Shown: piece by piece, positions 9,001-16,686 of the stretch | How positions within the stretch are numbered: position 1 is the first letter of the stretch | Layout: every line of letters starts with the position of its first letter | Virus record (IMG/VR): IMGVR_UViG_3300048625_000156 | Location: 30,808-94,807 of that record | Origin: a virus | DNA: 64,000 nucleotides | Reading direction: 5' to 3' (one strand) | Notes under the pieces: generated by a model | Databases searched by the model: none | What the model was told of the DNA's origin: nothing | Seen by the model: only the letters and a program-made list of their open reading frames with translations | Translations under genes and position numbers: made by a program

Positions 9001-9363
9001 AGGCTTCTTGTAGAAACCCTCAGTCCAGCCAATCTCGTTTAGCTTGTTAAGGTTCTCAAGACCCTTGGCATCCTTAGCGAGGATAACTAGGTGGTTGTAG
9101 TTAAGGTTAAGTAGGTCAGTCTTGTCCTTTTCTTCGTGGTCAAAACGATCTTTACAGATGTACCCCTCAACACCAAGAATTGGTTTGATACCTGCCTCTT
9201 TGGCAGCACGATACATTTCACGGTGACCAGATAGAGATCCGTGGTCAGTGATTGCAATTGCTGGCATTCCCAGCTCTACGGCACGGTCCACATATTCTTG
9301 TGGTGTTGCAATTCCGTCAAATAGCGAGTAGTGTGTGTGGACGTGAAGACCAGCGTAACTCAT
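6088..9363 (-). CDS. dnaE: DNA polymerase III alpha subunit (DnaE type)
   Basis: A 1091-residue family C replicative polymerase. The N-terminal PHP domain keeps a full metal-ligand set: H7, H9, D16, H41, E66, H91, C141, D205, H207. The polymerase active site shows VGPGRGSAAGSL (378-389) and PDIDTDI (D421 and D423). It is followed by helix-hairpin-helix and OB-like regions near the C-terminus. No separate proofreading exonuclease is nearby, so the PHP domain may do this. A consensus promoter and an AAGGAA ribosome site precede it. No clamp is encoded here, so the host clamp is probably used. Confidence 0.93.
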   Translation of the reverse strand: MSYAGLHVHTHYSLFDGIATPQEYVDRAVELGMPAIAITDHGSLSGHREMYRAAKEAGIKPILGVEGYICKDRFDHEEKDKTDLLNLNYNHLVILAKDAKGLENLNKLNEIGWTEGFYKKPRMDWEVLEQYKEGLIVTSGCLSGFLCKAIEADNLAVAKEHIQWAKKTFGDDYYIEVMPHNPAEINKMLLDLADEFGVTPVVTPDCHHADTSQKEIQELKLILNSYANKTEKDVTYQESTKYDTLMERLDYLYGADRQMSFNKFDIHLLSDEEMRNAMKAQGIDREDMYQATLDIVAKIEDYNIQDHADLLPVQYQNPDKELKELAMAGLKAKGLDKNQEYLDRLDVELKIIKDKNFGPYFLVVRSMIAWAKKEDIMVGPGRGSAAGSLLCYALEITDIDPIVHGLLFFRFINPERNDFPDIDTDIQDSRREEVKDYLVRQYRHVASIATFLEFKGKGMVRDIARVLNIPLPDVNKVLKLVDDWDDYCNSKQTAEFREKYPEVEVYGEKLRGRIRGTGIHAAGVVTAKEPIFKFAPMETRVAPGTKERIPVVAVDMGEAERIGLIKIDALGLKTLSVIQDTLKIIEERSGTDIDLHDINMEDANVYKMLSEGYTKGVFQCEATPYTNLLVKMGVKNFNELAASNALVRPGAMNTIGKDYIARKHGKQNVSYHHQLMKSFTQDTYGCVLYQEQVMLACTELGGMTMAEADKVRKIIGKKKDAREFDVFKERFVSGASKHIRAEQAEELWHDFEAHAGYSFNKSHAVAYSTLSYWTAWLKYHHPLEFMFALLKNESDKDARTEYLIEAKRMGIPVKLPHINDSDADFKIEGKGIRFGLTAIKFISDNIAEKYIAARPFASFKELEEFTFGKGNGVNSRALSALRLIGAATFPDNPRNDDEIKENLYEYLNLPEFNVSIPQHYYAFINDIEEYEEKGAYLVMGMVKTIKRGKGWSRVEILDKTGSVGIFDEEQSKVEAGKTYLILASDNRVTEAIPVDELKTAQNGLTKILGFRQLPYKEDELFVVSFKSRVTKAGKKMASLVLADASRELHSVTVFPTAYAKAYMKIDEGNVYKFSLGKTKDGTTIMEDVNNV

Positions 9364-9396
9364 TTAATTCCTTTGTTAGTAGTTTGTTGTATATAC

Positions 9397-9425
9397 ATTA
9401 TGCCACAGATATTGGTCTTTGTCAA
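9397..9425 (-). promoter_or_regulatory. consensus sigma70 promoter for the polymerase operon
   Basis: TTGACA (9420-9425), a 17-bp spacer and CATAAT (9397-9402) on the minus strand. The start would be near 9390, about 27 bases before the dnaE start codon. It drives dnaE, mazG, nrdH and recA. Confidence 0.85.
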
Positions 9426-9442
9426 GCCTTGAAAAGTAGTAA

Positions 9443-9470
9443 TGGGGAGCAGCCGTTACGCCACTCCCCA
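9443..9470 (-). terminator. probable terminator after the SSB gene
   Basis: A hairpin with TGGGGAG pairing CTCCCCA and an inner GC pair, 15 bases after the SSB stop codon. The following T-run is weak (CTACTTTTC), so it may attenuate rather than stop transcription entering the polymerase operon. Confidence 0.5.
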
Positions 9471-9484
9471 CCACAAATTGTTTT

Positions 9485-10141
9485 CTACCAGTCGGTGTTA
9501 GACGAGGTGACTGAAGAGCCACCACCAAAACCGAAGTAGAAGTTTTCCTGCTCTGCGTAGGCAACTTCACGAACAACCTTTTCAAGGTCAAACGCTTCTA
9601 CCTCTCCCCAGGCATATGGCTCTGTGTCAGGCTTGGTAGGAAGCAAGGTGTAGCTGGTTTCAGTTCCCTGACCATTACGCTTGATCTTCCATTCAAGGTT
9701 TGAGATTGAGCCAGTCTCAAGTGCGTATTCACGGATAGTGTTGAACGCTGACTGCTTTGAGATACCCTGTGACCATACGGCTACATAAGGGTCTTCTGTG
9801 CCATCGTCAATAATGACGTTGCAGTAGAAGCGGAGACGTGAACGCCATCCAGACTTTGGCTCCTTACGAGCCATCTCACAACCGTAGCAACGACCCTCTG
9901 AGTCGATGGTACATGCTGCCTTGAGCTTGTAATCCTTTGGATTAGTGTGCTCTGAGATTACTACAGAAAGACCACGGTCTTCTGCATAGCTTGCTGAATC
10001 TTCGTCCAGCTCTTCGATGAATCGAATCTTTGCGGACTGACCGTCAACTAGCTTTACCCAGCGAACTTTCTGTCCATTGTTTTCGTATTTTGGCTTGTCA
10101 ACAATTGCGTTGATATCTTTAAGCCCTCTGATGATACTCAT
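9485..10141 (-). CDS. ssb: single-stranded DNA-binding protein, gp32-like zinc type
   Basis: A 218-residue protein that likely coats single-stranded DNA at the phage fork. A candidate zinc site is H65, C77, C85 and C88, nearly superposable on the H64-C77-C87-C90 set of T4 gp32. Its centre is beta-rich. The C-terminus ends in a Gly/Ser stretch and TDW, resembling the tips used by SSB proteins to recruit partners. It has its own consensus promoter and a following hairpin, so it is expressed separately at high level. Confidence 0.78.
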   Translation of the reverse strand: MSIIRGLKDINAIVDKPKYENNGQKVRWVKLVDGQSAKIRFIEELDEDSASYAEDRGLSVVISEHTNPKDYKLKAACTIDSEGRCYGCEMARKEPKSGWRSRLRFYCNVIIDDGTEDPYVAVWSQGISKQSAFNTIREYALETGSISNLEWKIKRNGQGTETSYTLLPTKPDTEPYAWGEVEAFDLEKVVREVAYAEQENFYFGFGGGSSVTSSNTDW

Positions 10142-10168
10142 ATATGTTTCTCCTAATTGGTTGGATTT

Positions 10169-11113
10169 CTATTGTAGCATAGAGACTATGGTTTTGTCAA
10201 ATGTTTCATCAAGATTTTTTATATCTTCATTTGACATGTCGCCAATGTCTTTATACTTTTTATCTAGTGTTACTACGGTTACACGGTTGCCAAGCTTTTC
10301 AATTAGCTTAGACTTCATGTTACCGCCAGCTTCATCGTTATCAGCAATGACGATGATGTCATTGAAATACTTCTGAAGAAGTTCTATTTGGATCTTAGAG
10401 ACGTTTGCCCCTAGCGTAGCTACCGCAGGAAAACCGCATTGGTCAAGTCGAATAGCATCAAATGATGACTCAACTACATAGACTTTCCCTGCAGCTTTTA
10501 CACGATGGAGATTAAAAAGAACCTTGCTCTTGGGCAGTCCAGGAGTGTTCTTGAACTCCTTGCCCTCTACAGAGCGTCCTACGAAACCGATGTCGATACC
10601 ATCTGGAGATGCTACAGGAATAGTCACCATGTCTTGCTTCTCTGAAAAGCCTAGGTTAAACTTCTTTATAGATGCTTCTGTAATTAGTCTACCATTGTAG
10701 TATCGCATAGCACGAGGAGACTCCAATGCTTGCTGGTTTAATCTTTTAATCTGGATCTCGTCATATGGAACGTAGTCTGGTTTTTGAACGAGCTTCTGAT
10801 TAACCTGGTCTTCAATATTGGATGGAACGCTCTTGGAGTTGATGTACCGTGCTGATTCGAAGTATGTGCGACCAGAGGTGTGCATAATAAGTTCGGTCAG
10901 GTCACAGACATGCTGGCAAGAAAAGCAGAAAAAGAAACCAGACACCTTGTCTACTTCACCTGCTGGTGAACGGTGGTTGTTGTGAAAAGGACAGAAAATA
11001 ATGTAATCAGAATCTACTTCTGATTCAATTGAGATTCCTGATCCTGTAATGACTCGCTTGATTTGCTCTGGGGTGTACCCAGAACCTCTGTTCCGTCTAT
11101 TCCGATTATCCAT
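10169..11113 (-). CDS. DnaG-like DNA primase
   Basis: A 314-residue primase that makes RNA primers for the DnaE polymerase. The N-terminal CHC2 zinc finger has C41, H44, C63 and C66. The TOPRIM core has E215 in VVESSFDA and D258/D260 in ADNDEAG. It is shorter than host DnaG and has only a short tail after TOPRIM, so the helicase-interaction domain is reduced or absent. The start at 11113 has a good GGAAGAG ribosome site and creates a 100-base overlap with the upstream gene. Confidence 0.9.
   Translation of the reverse strand: MDNRNRRNRGSGYTPEQIKRVITGSGISIESEVDSDYIIFCPFHNNHRSPAGEVDKVSGFFFCFSCQHVCDLTELIMHTSGRTYFESARYINSKSVPSNIEDQVNQKLVQKPDYVPYDEIQIKRLNQQALESPRAMRYYNGRLITEASIKKFNLGFSEKQDMVTIPVASPDGIDIGFVGRSVEGKEFKNTPGLPKSKVLFNLHRVKAAGKVYVVESSFDAIRLDQCGFPAVATLGANVSKIQIELLQKYFNDIIVIADNDEAGGNMKSKLIEKLGNRVTVVTLDKKYKDIGDMSNEDIKNLDETFDKTIVSMLQ
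10171..10200 (-). promoter_or_regulatory. sigma70 promoter for the SSB gene
   Basis: TTGACA (10195-10200), an 18-bp spacer and TACAAT (10171-10176). It lies inside the 3' end of the primase gene. An AGGAG ribosome site precedes the SSB start. Confidence 0.78.
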
Positions 11114-11358
11114 TCGCTCTTCCTTGTTCCTACATATGTTCCATATATTGATAGTAAAAAATTAAAATTTTCTTTTGCCTCGTTATATTGTATCGTAAAG
11201 TCTGGGTCTATGTCAAGCCTTTGGGCATATCCATTTAGTTTCATTTCGATTCTAAGGAGGCGAATGTATTCCTGCTTTAACCTAGGAATAGCAGCTTCGT
11301 CGTGGATAGACCCATCAAGTTTAAATATCTTGATAGGCTTGTGATGTATATACTTCAT
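11014..11358 (-). CDS. hypothetical protein, leaderless start
   Basis: A 114-residue helical protein lacking recognised motifs. Its last 33 codons overlap the start of the primase gene in another frame. The start codon lies 6 bases after TATAAT, so the mRNA probably begins at or near the ATG. Position between helicase and primase suggests a replication accessory, but nothing in the sequence proves it. Confidence 0.6.
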   Translation of the reverse strand: MKYIHHKPIKIFKLDGSIHDEAAIPRLKQEYIRLLRIEMKLNGYAQRLDIDPDFTIQYNEAKENFNFLLSIYGTYVGTRKSEWIIGIDGTEVLGTPQSKSSESLQDQESQLNQK

Positions 11359-11364
11359 ACATCA

Positions 11365-11370
11365 ATTATA
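11365..11370 (-). promoter_or_regulatory. -10 element of a probable leaderless promoter
   Basis: TATAAT on the minus strand, followed by 6 bases and the ATG at 11358. No clear -35 and no ribosome site are present. Confidence 0.55.
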
Positions 11371-11372
11371 GA

Positions 11373-12593
11373 CTATTTTTCTTCAAAGTCCTTGTACTTG
11401 TACCAGCCCTTGTCGAAGTCTACCTGGACCAGGAACTCGCCCATGAATCCGTTACGGTTCTTGCGGAACACGCACTCAAGGATGTCAGAGTTAGTTGCAC
11501 GACCCAGGGCAAGTAGCCAGTCAGCATCGTAGGCAATCTGACGTGACCATGAGGTCTGTCCCAATGTAGGAACAGTATCTAGCTTGGTAACGTCATCTGG
11601 TGTTGCAGACGAGATGGCTACAATAGGGATCTCTTCGCTAATAGCCATAAGCTTTAGTTCACGAGAAAGGTTCTTCATGCGTACCGTTTCGTTATCTGAC
11701 TTCTGGTTAGGAGACATGAGCTGCAAGTAGTCCACAATTACGAGGTCTGGCTTGTACTGATCAATCTTACCACGGATAACAGCAGGAGTTACTTCTCCAC
11801 CGTTGTCGTTTGAAATGATATGGAACTCTGGCTTACCCTCAAGTTCCTTTTTGTGCCAACGCTTAAGGTCTTCAATGTCTACCTGACCAGAAGCAAGCTT
11901 ACGGTGTGACCACAATCCCTCACCCATGGTAGCAAACACACGGTTGCGAACCTCATGCTCAGACATTTCAAGTGAGATGATTAGTGGCGACTTTCCGTTC
12001 TTCCATGCCTGGACTGCTGTGTAGATTGCGAACCACGACTTACCGATACCTGGGTATGCTAGGAGAACGCCTAGCTGACCTGGAGTAATGCCAGCAGGAA
12101 GATAGTTATCAAATCCTGGGAGACCGAGCTTGATACCAATAGAGCCAAGTTCATTCTGACGAGCAAGGTTTTCAAAGTATGCAACAGCAGAATCAATGTC
12201 AGTGGCATCAATGTCACGAATAGTGGCTGTGCTCTTCTTTAGTTCTGAAGTCTTGGTGATAAGGTCCTCTAGGGCTTTTGTCCCCTGACCAGCCTGTACT
12301 TCGGCAGCAGTAGATCGAAGTACATCCTTGAGACTATCTGTAAGGAATTCTGCCTGTAACTCTTCAAGGTGGTATTTGGTAGCACCGATGCCGTCGATAG
12401 GTGCGAAGTCTCGGAACTTGTCTACCACCAAAGATACAGGTGGAACAGTGCCATTAGTCTCAGAATAATTACGAATGAATGTCCAGATATCATTGTGGGT
12501 TCGCAGGATATTGTCAACGTTTGCTTGTAGCAAGACGTGAACCTGCTTATCCTGTAGTACTGCTGAAATCAGCTTTGACTCTGTGTTACTCAT
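11373..12593 (-). CDS. dnaB: DnaB-like replicative helicase
   Basis: A 406-residue hexameric helicase of the DnaB/RecA fold, expected to unwind DNA ahead of the polymerase. It has a short helical N-terminal domain (1-130), a linker, Walker A AYPGIGKSW (179-187) and Walker B LVIVDYLQLM with D287. The SWSRQIAYDAD segment fits the arginine-finger region. It overlaps the upstream small gene by 8 bases. A separate loader is not obvious; the upstream 102-residue protein is a candidate. Confidence 0.9.
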   Translation of the reverse strand: MSNTESKLISAVLQDKQVHVLLQANVDNILRTHNDIWTFIRNYSETNGTVPPVSLVVDKFRDFAPIDGIGATKYHLEELQAEFLTDSLKDVLRSTAAEVQAGQGTKALEDLITKTSELKKSTATIRDIDATDIDSAVAYFENLARQNELGSIGIKLGLPGFDNYLPAGITPGQLGVLLAYPGIGKSWFAIYTAVQAWKNGKSPLIISLEMSEHEVRNRVFATMGEGLWSHRKLASGQVDIEDLKRWHKKELEGKPEFHIISNDNGGEVTPAVIRGKIDQYKPDLVIVDYLQLMSPNQKSDNETVRMKNLSRELKLMAISEEIPIVAISSATPDDVTKLDTVPTLGQTSWSRQIAYDADWLLALGRATNSDILECVFRKNRNGFMGEFLVQVDFDKGWYKYKDFEEK

Positions 12594-12894
12594 TTAACCA
12601 CTCCTTGGCTTTCGCCCTACGTTCGGCTCTCTCTTTGAGATCCTGGACGACTCTTGCTCGTCCGTCAATAATCTTGTCTGCATAATTTGCAAACCATTTC
12701 CAGCTTGGGGATTCTGCTACTGAGAAATAGTAGTCCAGTAGCTCGTAGCACTCTGGTAGTCCATACGATTCAATAAGGGCATCTGCAGCCCATTGTTCAA
12801 CATTTAGATTTAGCGTTACTCGTTCTTCGTAATGCTTGGTGTGAAGCTTGGCATAACGACTGAGCAAAGCCATACGGTCTTTGCGTTCAGCCAT
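12586..12894 (-). CDS. hypothetical protein, possible helicase partner
   Basis: A 102-residue basic, helical protein with many aromatics (PSWKWFANYADKII) and an Arg/Lys-rich C-terminus. It overlaps the helicase gene by 8 bases and the upstream gene by 1 base. Because small proteins coupled to phage dnaB are often loaders, that role is conceivable. There is no motif evidence. Confidence 0.55.
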   Translation of the reverse strand: MAERKDRMALLSRYAKLHTKHYEERVTLNLNVEQWAADALIESYGLPECYELLDYYFSVAESPSWKWFANYADKIIDGRARVVQDLKERAERRAKAKEWLNE

Positions 12895-13103
12895 TACTTA
12901 CTGTCAGCCTCGTCTTGTGATTCACGAACCTTTTCAGCAAGCTTTGCTTCTACAAATGCGTAGACACGCTCAAAGGCTTCACTGGTTGTTTCTCCGTCAC
13001 GCTTAGAGTCAACGACCCCAAGATCAATTCGGAGTGACTGGAAGTTACCCAGGTTAAGCGTGTATCCAAGTGACACGTTCACTTTAGTGTTTTCGTTATC
13101 CAT
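12894..13103 (-). CDS. conserved hypothetical protein
   Basis: A 69-residue protein with a beta-rich first half (VNVSLGYTLNLGNFQSLRI) and a helical acidic second half. The pattern resembles small phage proteins of unknown role that are found beside replication genes. It is coupled to the next gene by a TAATG overlap. Confidence 0.6.
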   Translation of the reverse strand: MDNENTKVNVSLGYTLNLGNFQSLRIDLGVVDSKRDGETTSEAFERVYAFVEAKLAEKVRESQDEADSK

Positions 13104-13119
13104 ACCCTATTACTCTCTT

Positions 13120-13650
13120 CTAAATAGATTCATTCCAAATGGGAATGAAGCGACCATCTTCGGTCCTTGTATATGTAAGTATACCATCTCCCATACGTCT
13201 TGTCAACTCCTGTTTTGAAGGAGTTACATTGTTGGTGATTAGCTTATCCTTACGCTCCCTACCCTGATGGTAGGAAGCTAGTATATCACGAATCTCACGA
13301 ACTTGCGACTCTGCGTAATAACTTCTTACCTGCCACCCTGTAGCCCCACCTGGTTGTGAGCCAGTTGGTCTGGGAATAACTTCCCTCTTCATCAGAGATG
13401 GCATATACTTTTTGTGCCTGTTTACAAGATCTGCCGTTTCCCCAACGGTATAAGCACGTTCACGATTTCTTTTAAAATCGTTAACAAGACAGCTTTCTAT
13501 CTGGTCCTTATTAATGTTATAAACAGACATGATTCCATTTGATCTGTTCATGTGATGTACACGAACCAGGTCTCCATTAAGAAACCACACCTTCTTGCTA
13601 CCAGGAATTATTGGAGCTGTGTTATAGTCGTCAAGGGTTCTGTATGCCAT
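13120..13650 (-). CDS. MerR-like winged-helix DNA-binding protein
   Basis: A 176-residue protein whose middle (residues about 66-110) reads YTVGETADLVNRH then REVIPRPTG. This is the helix-turn-helix plus wing pattern of MerR-type excisionase and regulator folds. The N-terminal part is beta-rich and the C-terminal part basic. It heads the replication segment, so it may regulate it or bind an origin. Exact role unknown. Confidence 0.6.
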   Translation of the reverse strand: MAYRTLDDYNTAPIIPGSKKVWFLNGDLVRVHHMNRSNGIMSVYNINKDQIESCLVNDFKRNRERAYTVGETADLVNRHKKYMPSLMKREVIPRPTGSQPGGATGWQVRSYYAESQVREIRDILASYHQGRERKDKLITNNVTPSKQELTRRMGDGILTYTRTEDGRFIPIWNESI

Positions 13651-13660
13651 GCGTTACCTA

Positions 13661-14107
13661 CTAAATATTAGGAATGCCAATAGCAATGATGTTTACGCCA
13701 ACAGAAGCTTTTTCAGTACCTGCACCATTGAACGATACATATCCTGTTACTCTTGAGGTGCTAACATCGTTAATGACTACAGATGAGTCACGACCTGCGT
13801 TTGTATTCTTAATTAGAACAGGTGTTGCAGTGACCACAGGTGGGTACTTGTAGTTATTGTTAAAGTTGTATGTGAACGGTAGCTCTGTCTTGGCGTTGAC
13901 GTTTGTATTGTTAGTGACTTCTACATACCCTGCAACAACTGCTAGATCATTGAGTCTGTGAGTTTCTTTGATAGTTCCGTTGTCAAATTTTGACTCACTG
14001 AACTTTGAAGTAACCTTTGTGGAAAGACCGTTTAGTGCATCTACAATCTGATAGATGTACTGGTAGTCAATCGGTTGTCCCTGTTGTGGGATGGGAATAT
14101 TTGCCAT
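13661..14107 (-). CDS. putative minor tail or receptor-proximal protein
   Basis: A 148-residue protein with an N-terminal helix and a beta-rich remainder (YKYPPVVTATPV, then VTGYVSFNG), the composition of a small tail-tip or H-type lectin-like domain. It is the last gene of the virion operon, and the ATG lies 6 bases after an extended TATAAT, so it can be expressed from its own leaderless promoter. Specific function inferred from position only. Confidence 0.55.
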   Translation of the reverse strand: MANIPIPQQGQPIDYQYIYQIVDALNGLSTKVTSKFSESKFDNGTIKETHRLNDLAVVAGYVEVTNNTNVNAKTELPFTYNFNNNYKYPPVVTATPVLIKNTNAGRDSSVVINDVSTSRVTGYVSFNGAGTEKASVGVNIIAIGIPNI

Positions 14108-14113
14108 ACGTTA

Positions 14114-14122
14114 ATTATATCA
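14114..14122 (-). promoter_or_regulatory. extended -10 of a leaderless promoter
   Basis: TGATATAAT on the minus strand followed by 6 bases and the start codon at 14107. No ribosome site is present. Confidence 0.6.
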
Positions 14123-14725
14123 CAATGAGCCAGAGTTGTATACGGCTTCTGTAGAAACTTGTGGTGAAAGGAATACCCTGGTTTGATGCTGTGTTTCTGT
14201 AGCTGACCTGTTCACTGTGGCTAGATGCACCATAAATTGTGCATACTTTATAGAGGTCATGGTGCTTCTGTGACTTTCCATAATTGGCACAGATAAGCTG
14301 TTGGATGTGCTTGTGGTAATGTACTCCCAGGCAGACCAGACCATGCTTCCAGAAACAATCTCTCCCCATCTTACATAACTATCAAACTTAAGATCGTTAA
14401 GCGGTTCTGGGGTCTTAACTTCTCCATTTGAAGTTGAGAACTTCCAGCTAACGTCAAAGGATGTGCCGTGAGACTTTGTAGTTATGACTGGGGAATACTT
14501 TGCAGTAGACTCTCCTAGTGGATTTAGAATGGTCTTCTCTGTTGATACCTCCGAAAAGACAGGTGTCTTAAAGATGGAGTATTTTGGTGACCAAGACGAT
14601 GTTTGTGTCCCATCCTTGGATGTAATTCTATATCTAACAGAGTATGACAGATCATCTGCAATTACTGGGAGGGCATCTTTTGGAATAATTATTTTTTGAA
14701 TGCCTCTGTCTGGTGATGTAGCCAT
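14120..14725 (-). CDS. putative minor tail protein, Ig/FN3-like
   Basis: A 201-residue, beta-rich, Ser/Thr-rich protein. The segment VRYRITSKDGTQTSSWSP resembles one strand pair of a fibronectin-like domain. It lies one base from the next tail gene and has no enzymatic motif. The likely role is in the tail tip. Confidence 0.55.
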   Translation of the reverse strand: MATSPDRGIQKIIIPKDALPVIADDLSYSVRYRITSKDGTQTSSWSPKYSIFKTPVFSEVSTEKTILNPLGESTAKYSPVITTKSHGTSFDVSWKFSTSNGEVKTPEPLNDLKFDSYVRWGEIVSGSMVWSAWEYITTSTSNSLSVPIMESHRSTMTSIKYAQFMVHLATVNRSATETQHQTRVFLSPQVSTEAVYNSGSL

Positions 14726-14726
14726 G

Positions 14727-16157
14727 CTAAATCACATCCGCTACAAATCTAAACTCTATAATGTGCGACTCGTCAGACTCTTTTGTGGCTGTGGTTGGTG
14801 TTGACGTACCAGATATTGAGTAGTTGTTTTTAATAACTGTGTATCCTGTTAAGCCATAGACAGCACTTGTTGAGGATATGTTATCAAGCCTGATGCCATC
14901 AAGTGCGATGTAGTAGTCGTCTGATACTGTTCCAGAAGTAAAGTCTGATGATGTTGCGTAGACCGATGCAAAGATTCTGACATACTTTACTGCAGACCAA
15001 GAGAATCCATTTGAGCTTGTAGACAGGTCTCTAATTGGAACACTGTTAACAAAATATCTATTGGTTGCAAAGTCTACGCCGTTTTGTCCATCTACCAGGT
15101 CTGCCTGTAGTCTTGCATAGATTGTTGATCCTGTGATTGGGTCATCGGACCCGAATTCTGCAACTAGGATCACCTTGTATGGATCTGGCTGTGTTACGTT
15201 TTTGCTAATTACAGAGAAAGCTATCTTTACTTCGTCAAGAATTGAGTTCCTACTTAGGTCGATAGTGGTGTCAACGTGTAGGTGAGAAGATGTGTCAGCA
15301 ATTACTAGGCTTCCGCTACTGTAGCTGAGCTTTGACAAGTCCCCACGAACAATAACTGAGCTGTTCTGAAATCTTGGAATCTCTAGTCTTGATTTTCTCA
15401 ATGATTCTGAAAAGGTTAGGTTGTTTGAGTTTGCTTGGAATGCCTTGTCGTCTGTGCTAAGTGATGAAACTAGCTGTACAGATCCTCCAGAAGTATATGT
15501 TCCAGATGCCGATGCACCTACATCTACTGTGAACGTTGTTCTTGAGTCGGGTACTGCTGTCACTAGAACGTTAGAAAAGTTTAGAGATGATGGTGTTACT
15601 CCAGTGATGTCAACGTAGTCTCCAACAGAAAGTCTATTGGTTGCCGTATATGTAACTAAATGATTATTCTCTGTGCTAACAGTTGCCCCAGCAATGACTG
15701 CAAGTTTAGTTGTTGTCACGTCAATATCGCTGCCAGAACTATTTAGCTTGTCTGAGTAGAACGGTACAAGAGCTTTTGTACCTGCAGATCTGTGATACTG
15801 CCACTGCTCGTTTTGACTAAAAGAATAAAGAATCTTGCTATCAATGTTTTGAGCTACTGGGTTAGAGGCTGCTGGATATAGCCCAATTTCAGAGAACTCG
15901 TATCTATTTTCTGAAGGGATCTGTGCTGTAAGAACAATTTTTGATACGCCATCTTCAACAACATAGCCACGAGATATTACTGGAACCCTGAACATTTCAA
16001 AATCAAGTGATTTCTTTTCTAAATATGTATCTGTGTCAAACGAGTCTGTCTTTAGCAATGGCTTTGCACCGCAACCTAGAGCAATATATGACGCATAGGA
16101 TGGAGCCTGACCTACCAGGTATTTTGAAATAATGGACTTGCCCTTGTTTGTAATCAT
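14727..16157 (-). CDS. minor tail protein
   Basis: A 476-residue beta-rich protein. The N-terminus (MITNKGKSIISKYLVGQAPSY region, ending in IALGCG) resembles the start of phage tail-collar and baseplate wedge-like proteins, followed by Ser/Thr-rich beta repeats. The ATG is 6 bases after an extended -10 and lacks a ribosome site, so it may be leaderless. It lies between the tail hub and the tip genes. Confidence 0.6.
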   Translation of the reverse strand: MITNKGKSIISKYLVGQAPSYASYIALGCGAKPLLKTDSFDTDTYLEKKSLDFEMFRVPVISRGYVVEDGVSKIVLTAQIPSENRYEFSEIGLYPAASNPVAQNIDSKILYSFSQNEQWQYHRSAGTKALVPFYSDKLNSSGSDIDVTTTKLAVIAGATVSTENNHLVTYTATNRLSVGDYVDITGVTPSSLNFSNVLVTAVPDSRTTFTVDVGASASGTYTSGGSVQLVSSLSTDDKAFQANSNNLTFSESLRKSRLEIPRFQNSSVIVRGDLSKLSYSSGSLVIADTSSHLHVDTTIDLSRNSILDEVKIAFSVISKNVTQPDPYKVILVAEFGSDDPITGSTIYARLQADLVDGQNGVDFATNRYFVNSVPIRDLSTSSNGFSWSAVKYVRIFASVYATSSDFTSGTVSDDYYIALDGIRLDNISSTSAVYGLTGYTVIKNNYSISGTSTPTTATKESDESHIIEFRFVADVI

Positions 16158-16163
16158 AGACTA

Positions 16164-16172
16164 ATTATACCA
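16164..16172 (-). promoter_or_regulatory. extended -10 of a leaderless promoter
   Basis: TGGTATAAT on the minus strand, then 6 bases, then the ATG at 16157. It overlaps the stop end of the upstream tail gene. Confidence 0.6.
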
Positions 16173-16686
16173 CTAATGGATAGGTTTGAGTGACATCCTC
16201 TGAGTAAGTCACAAACTCTACCTCTACCCTCAAATTATTATCAACGTTAATGGTGTTGACAACCACCCTTCCAGTTTCCACGTCTACATAAACAGTCTCA
16301 CCTGTGTAGGCTCCGTCAACGTCTATTGCTGTTCCAAATTCTGGAATATAGTTGCCCAGCATGAAAGAGAATAGGCTGGCGTGTTGCTGGTCCGTTCCCT
16401 GCATTGCAATCATTGAGTTGGGGTTAAACTTCTGTTCAAGTGATGCCAAGTTAGACACAATGTTGTATGTGACATTCTGACCATTAAGGATATCTGTTCT
16501 TGTGATATTAATTAATTCTTGACCACCAATGTCTTCAAGAATAGCGTCTGCGATAAAGTCAGTCTTGTCAGTTCTTTCCTCAAGCACAAAAAGGTTTGAG
16601 GTTGCAACTTTTACAGCAACATTCGCTTGTCTATCAGTCTTTTTAGGGACTGCTGGTTTTACAGTTATCTTTGGTTTTGCTGCCAT
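16165..16686 (-). CDS. minor tail protein
   Basis: A 173-residue protein with a basic N-terminus rich in Pro and Lys, a helical middle and a beta-rich C-terminal half. Start and stop overlap with the large hub gene. It is probably a baseplate or tail-tip adaptor. No known motif. Confidence 0.55.
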   Translation of the reverse strand: MAAKPKITVKPAVPKKTDRQANVAVKVATSNLFVLEERTDKTDFIADAILEDIGGQELINITRTDILNGQNVTYNIVSNLASLEQKFNPNSMIAMQGTDQQHASLFSFMLGNYIPEFGTAIDVDGAYTGETVYVDVETGRVVVNTINVDNNLRVEVEFVTYSEDVTQTYPLVV

